Source of the DNA: Gammaproteobacteria bacterium
GTDB taxonomy: Bacteria; Pseudomonadota; Gammaproteobacteria; Pseudomonadales; Azotimanducaceae
NCBI GenBank assembly: GCA_021773555.1
Contig: JAJFKA010000187.1
Span: 1 to 46,746, forward strand
Length of the DNA stretch: 46,746 nucleotides
Direction: 5' to 3'
In this document: positions 1 to 7,653 of the stretch, one piece after another
How positions within the stretch are numbered: the stretch's first letter is position 1
Layout: the number at the start of each line of letters is the position of its first letter
Notes under the pieces: model-generated
Told to the model about the DNA's origin: nothing
Databases searched by the model: none
Seen by the model: only the letters and a program-made list of their open reading frames with translations
Translations under genes and position numbers: made by a program

Positions 1-141
1 GGAAGCTCTGATTAAGTAGATTTTTTTGTGAGGACAAGGCGAATCCGCACGGAGAAAATCGCGAATACGCTTTAAATTCGCGAGGTTTCGAGTACGGATT
101 CAACGCCGTCATCGCGAAAAAAGCACTTAATCAGAGATTCC
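1..141. mobile_element. MITE-like palindromic element with about 18-bp terminal inverted repeats
   Basis: The first bases (GGAAGCTCTGATTAAGT) and the reverse complement of bases 124-141 (GGAATCTCTGATTAAGT) match at 16 of 17 positions. Most of the interior is also an imperfect inverted repeat: AATCCG near 43 pairs with CGGATT near 97, and CGCGAAT near 61 pairs with ATTCGCG near 77, so the whole segment can fold into one long hairpin. It has no coding capacity. GGAA-start termini and small size resemble non-autonomous derivatives of IS5-like elements, but that assignment is inference. The right end abuts the TAG stop of the cytochrome gene on the minus strand. The left end coincides with the window edge, so a target duplication cannot be checked and this edge may be a contig break at a repeat. 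The hairpin could also act as a transcription terminator. Confidence 0.6.
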
Positions 142-519
142 CTAGTCTTCGTCATCCACGAAATCCGGGTCAAGCGTGAGGATATAGTCAACGACACTCT
201 CGATATCCTCATCCGACAAGATCACGGCCTGGGGACGCATAACCTGCCCATTCTCATCATCCGGGTGTGTACCGCGAATACCCGCCTTGAAATTGCTTAA
301 CTGTTTCAACAGGTACCATTGTCTCTGGCCCGCCAGCTTCGGCGATTCAAAACCTTCATTACCCTGACCCTGCTCACCATGGCAAACCTCACAAACCTCG
401 AACACCTCCTTACCTCTGGCAAGGTCTGCACTGGCCTGGGACCCGCCGAGTGCGGCACAGAGCACGATCAGGTGTTTTAAAAATTTCACCTCCCCGTCAC
501 TTACCTTTCTTTTCAACAT
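142..519 (-). CDS. Class I cytochrome c (c553-like), exported
   Basis: A small periplasmic mono-heme electron carrier. The heme motif CEVCH lies at residues 43-47 of the 125-residue reading. A later Met in GQVMRP is the likely sixth ligand, and the C-terminal helix ends in an acidic tail (DPDFVDDED). A signal peptide is visible (KFLKHLIVLCAALG with cleavage near SQASA). The ATG at 519 lies inside the upstream cytochrome gene (23-nt overlap). A GTG at residue 11 would give a more typical signal peptide, so the start is uncertain. It is co-transcribed downstream of the SoxA-like cytochrome. Its TAG stop abuts the palindromic element. The family is recognised from the motif and length; the redox partner is not known. 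Confidence 0.85.
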   Translation of the reverse strand: MLKRKVSDGEVKFLKHLIVLCAALGGSQASADLARGKEVFEVCEVCHGEQGQGNEGFESPKLAGQRQWYLLKQLSNFKAGIRGTHPDDENGQVMRPQAVILSDEDIESVVDYILTLDPDFVDDED

Positions 520-943
520 ACGCTTTCTGCACGACGGCTTCAGAGTATGCGCTCAGCGCAGCAAGTTCTTCAGAATCCCAGGGTAATGGTTCATTTTTCA
601 TCGGGACCACCATGCAGAACTGCACCATGCCTTCTGTTGTAATCTGGTCCAGTTTCGCCTTTTTACTAACCATTTTGACCGGATGGGGATAAGCGTCGAG
701 AAACGTTTTCTTGAACATCTTCGTATTATCACCGTGACAACTGGCGCAACTGGTCTTGCCCTTACCGCTCAGGCTTTTGTCGTTCCAGAGTGCTTCACCT
801 CTGGCAATCAGGTGGTCGCGGTCTCCCTGATAGGTACCACTTTCCTTCGGGCGGATGATCAGCGCACTGTCAACCGAAGCTGCCCTGGTCGTCGCCACGC
901 AGGCAGTAGTAAGAACAAGCATTAAAAGTAGTTTTCGCATCAT
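497..943 (-). CDS. SoxA-like mono-heme cytochrome c, exported
   Basis: A periplasmic c-type cytochrome of about 148 residues with a signal peptide (MMRKLLLMLVLTTACVATTRA) and one heme site, CASCH, at residues 66-70. The pattern around it (GEALWNDKSLSGKGKTSCASCH, then YPHPVKM, then VQFCMVVPM and an AALSAY helix) resembles the C-terminal heme domain of SoxA thiosulfate-oxidation cytochromes. It is half the usual SoxA length and no other sox genes are visible, so a role in sulfur oxidation is only a possibility. The ATG at 943 is preferred over a longer start at 958 because it directly precedes the signal peptide. It overlaps the downstream cytochrome gene, implying one operon of two electron carriers. 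Confidence 0.75.
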   Translation of the reverse strand: MMRKLLLMLVLTTACVATTRAASVDSALIIRPKESGTYQGDRDHLIARGEALWNDKSLSGKGKTSCASCHGDNTKMFKKTFLDAYPHPVKMVSKKAKLDQITTEGMVQFCMVVPMKNEPLPWDSEELAALSAYSEAVVQKAYVEKKGK

Positions 944-1055
944 GACCCTGTCCGGCAATCTCTGTGCTTACTATGACCGGCAAAACGACAGGAAATTTTC
1001 TTTTTAAACGATGAATCGCCGCCCATTCCTTGCCCGGCACACGTATACTCGCGAC

Positions 1056-1085
1056 TTGTCATGAAAATCAAATAAAGTGTATACA
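1056..1085 (+). promoter_or_regulatory. Putative sigma70 promoter for the MaoC/thioesterase/MFS operon
   Basis: TTGTCA at 1056-1061 and TATACA at 1080-1085 are separated by 18 bp. They sit about 45 bp upstream of the ATG at 1130, in the divergent gap between the cytochrome pair and the hot-dog gene. This is based on match to the consensus only. Confidence 0.4.
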
Positions 1086-1129
1086 TAATCGACCATTTGC
1101 CACGCGAACCAGAACATGATGGAGAACCT

Positions 1130-1933
1130 ATGATCGAAGGATGGGCAGCAGAAGCGTTCAATCAGTCACCAGATTCAGCCAACGAAATTCATGGCGACAA
1201 AATCGCAAAACAATTCGGATTCAAGGGCGGCCTGGTTCCCGGCGTTACGATCTCCGCGTACCTTATTCACCCGGCGGTGCAGACCTGGGGTGAGGAGTTT
1301 CTGACCCGCGGCCTTGCGCACGTTCGAGTGGGCTCCCCGCTCTATGATGAAGAGCAGTTCGAGGTACGAATATCTTCTCAGACTGATACCAGTTATGCCG
1401 CCGAATTACTGCGTCCCGATGGGACTGTCAGCGCCAATGCAGAAGTGAGCCTGCCGGAGATCGGTGCCGAACCACCGGAACGGCGTGGTGATCCCATTGC
1501 AGAAAAGGACTACGTCGGGGCCACCGCTACTTTTGACAGCTGGGCTCGACTTAACGAACAAGGCTGCAAAGCATTTCGATATCACTGGGGCAATAAGCAC
1601 AGAATGCAAACCTATCTGCGAGACATGAACCTGATGCCGGATATTCTCAGGAACGAACAATACGCCAACATGGCCTTCATCCTCGGCACATCTAACTGGA
1701 TACTTGCAAGCAATGCCTACATGAATCCCTGGGTCCACCTGGAAACCTCTTCTCAGAATTATCAGCCAATTCCAAAAGATACAAACCTGATCGCAGAGAT
1801 GTCTGTGGCAGATTTTTATGAAAAGAAAGGCCACGAGTTCGTTGACGCTGACATCGCCCTCTACAACGAGAAGGACGACAGTTGCCTCACCACCATCAAA
1901 TTGCGCGCCATCTACAAACTCAGGGGTATGTGA
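1130..1933 (+). CDS. MaoC-like double hot-dog protein (267 aa)
   Basis: The N-terminal part carries a MaoC/hot-dog signature (IHGDKIAKQFGFKGGLVPG near residues 20-38, then a conserved beta-strand region AHVRVGSPLYDEEQFEV). The C-terminal half, from about residue 140, reads like a second hot-dog domain ending in DADIALYNEKDDSCLTTIK. Proteins of this fold hydrate or hydrolyse acyl-thioesters; the exact reaction cannot be read off. The ATG at 1130 is chosen because GGAGAACCT precedes it at proper spacing and it begins just before the conserved region. The gene is followed at 80 bp by an acyl-CoA thioesterase-like gene and then an MFS exporter, suggesting a small acyl-CoA or lipid-related operon. 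Confidence 0.65.
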   Translation: MIEGWAAEAFNQSPDSANEIHGDKIAKQFGFKGGLVPGVTISAYLIHPAVQTWGEEFLTRGLAHVRVGSPLYDEEQFEVRISSQTDTSYAAELLRPDGTVSANAEVSLPEIGAEPPERRGDPIAEKDYVGATATFDSWARLNEQGCKAFRYHWGNKHRMQTYLRDMNLMPDILRNEQYANMAFILGTSNWILASNAYMNPWVHLETSSQNYQPIPKDTNLIAEMSVADFYEKKGHEFVDADIALYNEKDDSCLTTIKLRAIYKLRGM

Positions 1934-2013
1934 ACAACACAGGTTAGTGGCGATTCTGTCAGGCAAATATCTGCCGCATGGGCCCCTCGGATAATTGAAG
2001 TTGGAAACAAATC

Positions 2014-2811
2014 ATGTCGCATTTTGATCGCGAAACGGAAGTTGTTCGCACCGAAAACAACCATTTTTCAGGATACCTGTCACCGGCCTGGAATATCGGC
2101 AGCAATCCCAACGGAGGCTATATGGTGTCCGTTGCACTTAAAGCACTGCAGCAGGTGGTGCCGCATTCCGATCCTGTTTCAGTAACCACGCACTACCTCA
2201 GACCAGGAACCGCTGACTCTCCCTGTACGATCGTGGTGCACGTTGTTCGATCAGGCCGCACACTCAGCACGGCACGTGCAACCCTGGTTCAGGAAGGCAA
2301 AGAGCGAGTCGAAGTACTGGCAGCATTTTCAGATCTGCATAATCCGGTTGGAATCGACACGACTATTACCAGCGCCCCTGCCAACATAGCGGCACCTGAT
2401 GACTGCATCGTTCGCGATGGTAGTATCCAAAATCTGGAGCTGCCGATATCCAGCCGGCTGGATGTGCGTCTCGAACCAGACCTCGCGGTTCCCGGGCAGG
2501 CAGGTAGAGCAGAGATGGCGGGTTGGATACGTTACACGGACGGCCGCGAGCCCGATACAAGTTCCCTGGTGTTGTTTACCGACGCGTTCCCACCGTCACC
2601 GCTGGCCTATCTGAACGACGTCAGCTGGGTCCCGACACTTGAACTGACTGTCAATGTGATCAGATCCCCTGCGCCGGGCTGGATTCTTGCGCAATTCAAA
2701 ACCGATAGTCTGAAAGACGGACGGATGATCGAATCCGGTTCACTGTGGGATAGCAACAATCACCTCGTGGCTATGAGCCGACAGCTTGGGATCGTGGTGG
2801 CAGCCGATTAA
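2014..2811 (+). CDS. Acyl-CoA thioesterase-like protein (TesB/4HBT_3 type)
   Basis: A 265-residue double hot-dog protein. The N-terminal repeat has the features of TesB-like thioesterases (PNGGYMVSVALKAL near 33-46, a THYLRPG strand near 60 and SGRTLSTARATL near 85). The C-terminal repeat has LFTDAFPPSP, WVPTLELTVN and SLWDSNNHLVAMSRQ, the usual closing strand of the second hot dog. It probably hydrolyses acyl-CoA thioesters in the cytoplasm. It lies between the MaoC-like gene and the MFS gene with short gaps (80 and 39 bp) and is probably co-transcribed. Substrate chain length is unknown. Confidence 0.8.
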   Translation: MSHFDRETEVVRTENNHFSGYLSPAWNIGSNPNGGYMVSVALKALQQVVPHSDPVSVTTHYLRPGTADSPCTIVVHVVRSGRTLSTARATLVQEGKERVEVLAAFSDLHNPVGIDTTITSAPANIAAPDDCIVRDGSIQNLELPISSRLDVRLEPDLAVPGQAGRAEMAGWIRYTDGREPDTSSLVLFTDAFPPSPLAYLNDVSWVPTLELTVNVIRSPAPGWILAQFKTDSLKDGRMIESGSLWDSNNHLVAMSRQLGIVVAAD

Positions 2812-2850
2812 TTTCCTGACCAACGCCTCAGACCTGGGGCACTCTCACTG

Positions 2851-4137
2851 ATGCCTCCCTTCAACCGGAACACAGCCGGTTCTCTGGCACCGCTATTCAA
2901 TCGCGACTTCAGGTTTCTCCTGGCGGGATTTGCTATCGGGCAAATGTTGATGCCGTTGCAATTCATCACCCAGATTCTCTGGGTGCAGCATCATGCCCCG
3001 GAGGACATCTGGTTAATCCTGGTCGCCTTCATTGCAACCAGCCGCGGACTTGGGGCACTCAGTTTTGGCCTCTATGGGGGTGCCCTCGCGGATCGATTTG
3101 ATCGGCGCAACCTGCTGCTTGTCGTGCAGGTGCTACAGGTGCTGGCAACCATTGCGATCGCTGCCCTGATGTTCTTCAGCATTGGCGGCATACCCGGGTT
3201 TACAATTTTTTTCCTGCTGACTTTTTTAACGGCAGGACTGCAAAGCATTGACGCACCCACGAGGCTGGCCATCGTGCCTGATGTGCTTGGCTCCGGACTG
3301 GCGCCTGCCGGGATGTCGCTGAATCAGGTCGCGGGACAAATCGCCATGCCAGTCGCGATGATGCTGACGGGTCTAATCATTGACGCCTTCGGGTTTAGCG
3401 GCGCCTACCTGCTAAGTGCCCTCGGACATATCTGCGCAATCGTTTGTATCGGGCTGATGAGTTACCAACCGACTCACACACATCGTGATCTCAAGCCCAG
3501 TTATGGTTTCAGGGATACGCTGATCGACGTTCGCTTCGGTCTTAATTACGCTCGCCATCATCCCGTCATTCTGTGGATGATTATCCTCCTGGTCGTGGTG
3601 ATGAGTTTCGGTTATCCAGCCACCGCGAGCCTCGGTCCGACCTGGGTGACCACGGTTGTGCAGGTCGAGATCGCCCGTATCGGCTACATCATCATGTACT
3701 GGGCAATCGGTTCTTTTATTGCCGCGATCGTCATGGCAAGGCTGGCTTCCTATGAACGCCGCGGATTGCTGGTCGGGCTTGGTGCCCTGCTGTTCTCAGT
3801 GTCGTTCGTCGTGTTTGTCCACGATCACACCGAATTGAATGCCATTATTGGCAATATCGGCCTCGGCGCTGGCATGACAACCATGATGGTTTCAAGCACC
3901 ATTCTGATCCAGCATCTGGTGCCGAACGAAGTGCGCGGGCGGATTATGAGCATCTTTCAATTGAATATGGCCTTCGCACAACTCATGACCATGCCGGTTG
4001 CACTGCTGGGTCAGTGGCTCACACTCCCTGTATTGTTCCCGGTGTTATCACTCATCACCGTCGCTGCGGTAATACTGATTCTCATCACCAGACCACAGCT
4101 AATCAGCGCAAAGGTAGCACGCCTCTCAGCCCCATAA
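2851..4137 (+). CDS. MFS transporter (MFS_3/exporter type)
   Basis: A 428-residue major facilitator with about 12 hydrophobic segments. The inter-helix 2-3 loop carries GGALADRFDRRNLLL, the MFS signature A, and a related motif NEVRGRIMS lies between helices 10 and 11. The opening LFNRDFRFLLAGFAIGQ is typical of the MFS_3 group that includes enterobactin-exporter-like proteins. It probably exports a small molecule from the inner membrane. It is the last gene of the MaoC/thioesterase operon and converges on the HiPIP gene 23 bp away. The cargo is unknown. Confidence 0.85.
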   Translation: MPPFNRNTAGSLAPLFNRDFRFLLAGFAIGQMLMPLQFITQILWVQHHAPEDIWLILVAFIATSRGLGALSFGLYGGALADRFDRRNLLLVVQVLQVLATIAIAALMFFSIGGIPGFTIFFLLTFLTAGLQSIDAPTRLAIVPDVLGSGLAPAGMSLNQVAGQIAMPVAMMLTGLIIDAFGFSGAYLLSALGHICAIVCIGLMSYQPTHTHRDLKPSYGFRDTLIDVRFGLNYARHHPVILWMIILLVVVMSFGYPATASLGPTWVTTVVQVEIARIGYIIMYWAIGSFIAAIVMARLASYERRGLLVGLGALLFSVSFVVFVHDHTELNAIIGNIGLGAGMTTMMVSSTILIQHLVPNEVRGRIMSIFQLNMAFAQLMTMPVALLGQWLTLPVLFPVLSLITVAAVILILITRPQLISAKVARLSAP

Positions 4138-4160
4138 GGATGCTGAAGCATTAATGCGGT

Positions 4161-4475
4161 TTACATAGGTGGAGTCCAACCGGTGCACCAGCCAAGTTCC
4201 GCGACAAGTGCGTTCTGGAACAAGGTGCAAGCGCCATATCCGGATACTGCGGCATCGGCCGTATAGAAGTGGCAATTATTGCAAAACTGCATGGCCGCGA
4301 CAGTGCCCATTTTATCGGTCCGGGTCGCGTTAGTCGCATCACCCGTATACTTCAAAGCTACAGCGGTGGCATTGTCTGCCGCGACTTTTTCTGCCGCGCT
4401 GGCAACGGGAATGTTAATCAGCGGCACCAGAACCGCGGCGCCGGATAACTTAATGAACTGCCTTCGTGATGTCAT
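4161..4475 (-). CDS. High-potential iron-sulfur protein (HiPIP), Tat-exported
   Basis: A 104-residue periplasmic [4Fe-4S] electron carrier. A twin-arginine signal (MTSRRQFIKLSGAAVL) is followed by the HiPIP cysteine pattern C65-x2-C68-x14-C83-x13-C97 (QFCNNCHFY, YGACTLF, LGWCTGW). The ATG at 4475 has GGAAGGT upstream and gives the Tat signal directly; a longer in-frame start at 4565 is not supported. In gammaproteobacteria HiPIPs carry electrons from cytochrome bc1 to terminal oxidases or reaction centres, which fits the neighbouring cytochromes. It appears monocistronic. Confidence 0.93.
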   Translation of the reverse strand: MTSRRQFIKLSGAAVLVPLINIPVASAAEKVAADNATAVALKYTGDATNATRTDKMGTVAAMQFCNNCHFYTADAAVSGYGACTLFQNALVAELGWCTGWTPPM

Positions 4476-4702
4476 AATATACCTTCCGTTGTAGATGTCA
4501 GGGTCGATCAGTTTGCTCCACCTAAACGCATTGCTTATGTCAGTATCCGGTCGCAAACTTTTCACTATCCTTCAACGGTTGATATCCTGAGTCAAGAAAA
4601 AAATCTCCTCAATATCGGTGACTACTGACGATTGTCGAGGAAAATAGCGATTACGCCGCCCCAGGATCAGCCTGCCACGCAACAGGAAAATCGAGCGACT
4701 GA

Positions 4703-5497
4703 TCACTGTGGACTTCTCCCGTTTAACCCAAGTAATTGCAGCAGTTCATCATGCACGGCACCATTAGTATAAAAGCCTTCTCCTGCAAGCAGGCCTGTAC
4801 CACCATCCTGATTGGTATAGTGCCCTCCTGCTTCCTGCACAATGACAACAAGGGGTGCATGATCCCAGGGTGCACCGGTCATATCGATGACGGCTTCAAG
4901 TTCGCCTTCGGCGAGTTCCAGAATTGCGTTCAGATGCGGCGCAATCCAACGGGCGTTTTCCTTTAACTTCCTGGAATAAGCACCATCACCCCATAAGGTG
5001 ACCCTGCTACCTTCAAGTTTGCTTATCGACGAAACCTGTATGGGGACGCCATCGTCTGAGGAGTTTGTTCCACTCCTGTAGGCGCCTTGTCCTGCCGCTG
5101 CCCACCAGCGACCGGGTAATATTGGACGAGACACGATTCCCAGTAAAATATTACCCTGATATTGAAGTGCAACATGAGAGCCCCACTGTCGATTCCCCTT
5201 GATGAAATTGAAAGTTCCATCAATAGGGTCGAGCAGCCAGCAACGCTGAGCCTCATCCGTCGAACCGAATTCCTCTCCGAGAACCGCATCTTCCGGGCGA
5301 TGCTCGAACAGATATCGCCTCATGGCCAGTTCAATTTCGCGATCCGCCACGGTCACCGGCGAACCGTCCGCCTTGATTTCCGCAGGACTGCCAGAAGCAA
5401 GGTAATCACAGGCTAATGTCGAAGCCAGGTCAATGAGCTTATGGGCCAGGGCCAGGTCTTCTTCCAATGTGGGGGCACTTGTTTTTTGCATCGCCAA
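4703..5497 (-). CDS. Inositol monophosphatase-family phosphatase (HisN-like histidinol-phosphatase)
   Basis: A 264-residue Mg2+-dependent phosphatase. Metal-binding motifs of the family are present: LGEEFG (E75, E76), LDPIDGTFNFIKG (D90, D93) and WDHAPLVVIVQEAGG near residue 208. The FNFIKG variant and the GRWWAAAGQGAY segment are typical of the HisN-type histidinol-phosphatase branch rather than SuhB. It probably dephosphorylates histidinol phosphate or a related sugar phosphate in the cytoplasm. No other his genes are nearby, so the substrate remains inferred. Confidence 0.85.
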   Translation of the reverse strand: MAMQKTSAPTLEEDLALAHKLIDLASTLACDYLASGSPAEIKADGSPVTVADREIELAMRRYLFEHRPEDAVLGEEFGSTDEAQRCWLLDPIDGTFNFIKGNRQWGSHVALQYQGNILLGIVSRPILPGRWWAAAGQGAYRSGTNSSDDGVPIQVSSISKLEGSRVTLWGDGAYSRKLKENARWIAPHLNAILELAEGELEAVIDMTGAPWDHAPLVVIVQEAGGHYTNQDGGTGLLAGEGFYTNGAVHDELLQLLGLNGRSPQ

Positions 5498-5679
5498 CCT
5501 CTTACCACGGGAACAACATGCGGAGTCTCGTTTGCTGAAAACTCCTGCCAGACTATAGGGTAGTTACTGCAGCGCAACAGGCTCAGTTTAGATGTAATCC
5601 GGGTTCATGCCACCTGTGGTTACACGGTTCTGACCTTTTGTTAAACTGGCGCTTAACCAAAATTAACGGGAACCACCTG

Positions 5680-6420
5680 TTGAAACTGATTCCAATCGAA
5701 AGTGGATTCATGACCGCCGACGTGAACGTCCTTTGTGAGGGAGGCGAAGGTCGGAGTCGATTCCCTGTCTGTTGCTGGATTGTTGAACATCCACGCGGAA
5801 CAGTCATCTTCGACACCGGTCTGCACGCAGAACTTCAACAAGATGTCAGTCGCCTCGGTTCACTGGCAAAAATTTTCGAGGTCGATATGCAGCACGACCT
5901 GAAGTCAGCAATCGAGCGGCAAGGAGTAGATCCTGCAAGAATAGACTTTATCGTCTTCAGCCATCTACACTTTGATCATAGCGGCGGAACTGCTGCAATC
6001 CCCAACGCGCGCATCATCGTTCAGGCAGACGAGTGGCAGGCGGGCCACGAAGAAGCGTTTGTCAGCGGCGCTGCCTATCGCGCCAGTGAATTCGATCTGG
6101 GCCATGAAGTGACCGAAATACAAGGCTTCTTTGATCTGTTCGGGGACGGCTCTGTCGTGTGTGTACCCACACCGGGGCATACCCAGGGCCATCAGTCACT
6201 TCGTGTTGAGCTCGCAAGTGGCAGTGTACTGCTGGTTGGCGATTGCTGTTACTGGCAGCGGATGCTGGAGGAAGACTTGCTGCCGCCGTTCGGATTTGAT
6301 CGTGAGTTGCAGCGGGAATCCATGCAAAACCTACGCAAACTGCACCAGGACGGCGTGAAATTAATCTTTGGCCATGACGCGGAACAGTGGCAGCAGATTG
6401 GCCAGGGTCCAATGACTTAG
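5680..6420 (+). CDS. Metallo-beta-lactamase-fold hydrolase (N-acyl homoserine lactonase-like)
   Basis: A di-metal hydrolase of about 246 residues. The metal signature SHLHFDHSGG lies at about residues 94-103, with CVPTPGHTQGHQS and LVGDCCYW supplying further ligands and FGHD near the end. Overall arrangement (FDTGLH before the HxHxDH, strand-helix pattern) is that of AHL lactonase-like members, but many relatives act on other esters, so quorum quenching is only a possibility. The TTG at 5680, with ACGGG upstream, starts just before the first strand (LKLIPIESG); a longer TTG start at 5638 is also open. It converges with the kinase island. Confidence 0.75.
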   Translation: MKLIPIESGFMTADVNVLCEGGEGRSRFPVCCWIVEHPRGTVIFDTGLHAELQQDVSRLGSLAKIFEVDMQHDLKSAIERQGVDPARIDFIVFSHLHFDHSGGTAAIPNARIIVQADEWQAGHEEAFVSGAAYRASEFDLGHEVTEIQGFFDLFGDGSVVCVPTPGHTQGHQSLRVELASGSVLLVGDCCYWQRMLEEDLLPPFGFDRELQRESMQNLRKLHQDGVKLIFGHDAEQWQQIGQGPMT

Positions 6421-6432
6421 AGCAGATTCGCG

Positions 6433-6460
6433 CCGGGTGAATAGCTCCGGGTGGATAGCT
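6433..6460. repeat. Two tandem copies of a 14-bp unit
   Basis: CCGGGTGAATAGCT at 6433-6446 is followed directly by CCGGGTGGATAGCT at 6447-6460 (one mismatch), between the convergent lactonase-like and kinase genes. No function is evident; it is probably a local duplication. Confidence 0.8.
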
Positions 6461-6463
6461 CCG

Positions 6464-6967
6464 TCAATCGCTGGTGATTTTTTCCAGCAGCTCATCAAGA
6501 CACGCCCTAACTGATCTCCCTGCCGTGTCGATCACCAGCCTATGTGAAGTCCAGGGGTGATATTCCCGCACCTGGACTTCCGCCCAGGTTGGCAGCTGGA
6601 TACCCTTGATCCCCACGTCTCGCCGTTCGATCCTGGATTGGTGTTCTCGCTCATCTGAACATACCACTTCTATATTGAGCGGCCGTGCACCTGCTTTATA
6701 TGCAACATCGTCCCACTCGTTTCGGGTCAGGGCGATGGGATTACAGGAGTCCGCCACGACATCTCGCCCCAGTTGCAAATTGTCAGCGGCGATTCGATAG
6801 GCCAGCCGATAGCCTTCACCCTGAACCTCTACATCACATAGCTCACGCAAAGCCTGTTCGATCGTATCGATGCGCAGGTAATCGGCGTCGATTTCCTGGC
6901 ACAACAACTGAGCGATGGTTGACTTACCGCTGCCAGGTAATCCGGAGAATATGTACAGAACTGCCAT
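6464..6967 (-). CDS. P-loop kinase-like ATPase (AAA_33 type)
   Basis: A 167-residue small P-loop protein. Walker A is GLPGSGKST at residues 9-17, followed by DADYLRIDTIEQALR, a VVADSCNPIALTRNEW strand resembling the Walker B region of nucleotide or zeta-type kinases, and an R-rich lid (ERREHQSRIERRD-like region). It probably phosphorylates a small molecule; the substrate is not recognisable. The ATG at 6967 is chosen because it starts the first strand MAVLYIFSG. The preceding micro-ORF ends in TAATG, its stop overlapping this start by one base, which suggests translational coupling. It is one of three related P-loop genes within 3 kb on this strand. Confidence 0.75.
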   Translation of the reverse strand: MAVLYIFSGLPGSGKSTIAQLLCQEIDADYLRIDTIEQALRELCDVEVQGEGYRLAYRIAADNLQLGRDVVADSCNPIALTRNEWDDVAYKAGARPLNIEVVCSDEREHQSRIERRDVGIKGIQLPTWAEVQVREYHPWTSHRLVIDTAGRSVRACLDELLEKITSD

Positions 6968-7071
6968 TAAGTATCCCAGATTCCGTCTGGGCGTAGCCAT
7001 GCAACGCCATAGTCTGCTCCCGGTGCAACGGAAGTTTTTCCGGCACCCGATGCGCCGTTAAGGAGCCACAT
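6967..7071 (-). pseudogene. Walker-A micro-ORF (34 aa), probable kinase gene remnant
   Basis: An ATG at 7071 opens a 34-codon frame reading MWLLNGASGAGKTSVAPG and then an unrelated tail ending WDT before TAA. The first 16 residues are a textbook beta-1 strand plus P-loop (GASGAGKTS) as at the start of small kinases, but the rest of a kinase is missing. The stop overlaps the ATG of the complete kinase gene (TAATG). No convincing ribosome-binding site precedes the ATG. The simplest reading is the 5' remnant of a deleted kinase gene; a coupled leader peptide is less likely. Confidence 0.45.
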
Positions 7072-7146
7072 CGAATTTGTCACATTCCAGCCCTGGCATC
7101 AGACCGGAATAAAATCCGTTGGCAACCGAACAATTTGATCATCGCG

Positions 7147-7653
7147 TCAGGTTCCAACCGCGTGAACCTTAAAACCATCATACAACGCTAACTCGTCATC
7201 ATCAGGAGGCACAAACCAGTTTTCATACCAGTAGTCGATTTCATCCGGGGAAATATGAAAGGTGCGATCCGGGAGATTCTGATTTCGCTTAACGATTCGT
7301 TCCATGAGTACGTCTTTAGGTACTTCAAGGTAATGTATAAACACTGGAATGCCGGCTTTCCTGGCAGTCTGTAAGTAATCCAGCCGCTCCTCTCTGGGCC
7401 AGAAACCATTTTCAAGAATGACGCTGACACCCATTGCTAAAAGTGCCTGTGCTGTCTGCCACTGCAACCGCTCAACCGGACCTCTTAGTCGATCCATTTC
7501 TTCCCGATCATCCCTGTCCTTCAAAAAGGGGGCAATCCATTCATCAGGAGAAAATCGCACGGCCGGTAATTCCTGTTCCAGTTGTTTTGCCAGCGTCGTT
7601 TTTCCAGCACCCGCCATACCACAAATCATGTAGACGCCGAATCTGGCGCTCAA
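7147..7653 (-). CDS. P-loop kinase-like ATPase (AAA_33 type)
   Basis: A 168-residue protein with Walker A GMAGAGKTT at residues 12-20, then VRFSPDEWIAPFL, a VSVILENGFWPREER strand-loop typical of AAA_33 proteins, a lid with MERIVKRNQNL, and a C-terminal WYENWFVPPDDDE segment. It is probably a small-molecule phosphotransferase of unknown substrate. The TTG at 7653 has GGAGACAG upstream and overlaps the stop of the methyltransferase gene in a TTGA junction, so the two are probably translated together. An internal ATG at 7629 would remove part of the first strand. Confidence 0.75.
   Translation of the reverse strand: MSARFGVYMICGMAGAGKTTLAKQLEQELPAVRFSPDEWIAPFLKDRDDREEMDRLRGPVERLQWQTAQALLAMGVSVILENGFWPREERLDYLQTARKAGIPVFIHYLEVPKDVLMERIVKRNQNLPDRTFHISPDEIDYWYENWFVPPDDDELALYDGFKVHAVGT

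Noticed and set aside
6968-7146. Chains of tiny overlapping protein-like ORFs upstream of the kinase gene (for example MPGLECDKFDVAP).
   Set aside because: Too short to support as genes; kept only as a hint of decay. Only the Walker-A micro-ORF is listed.
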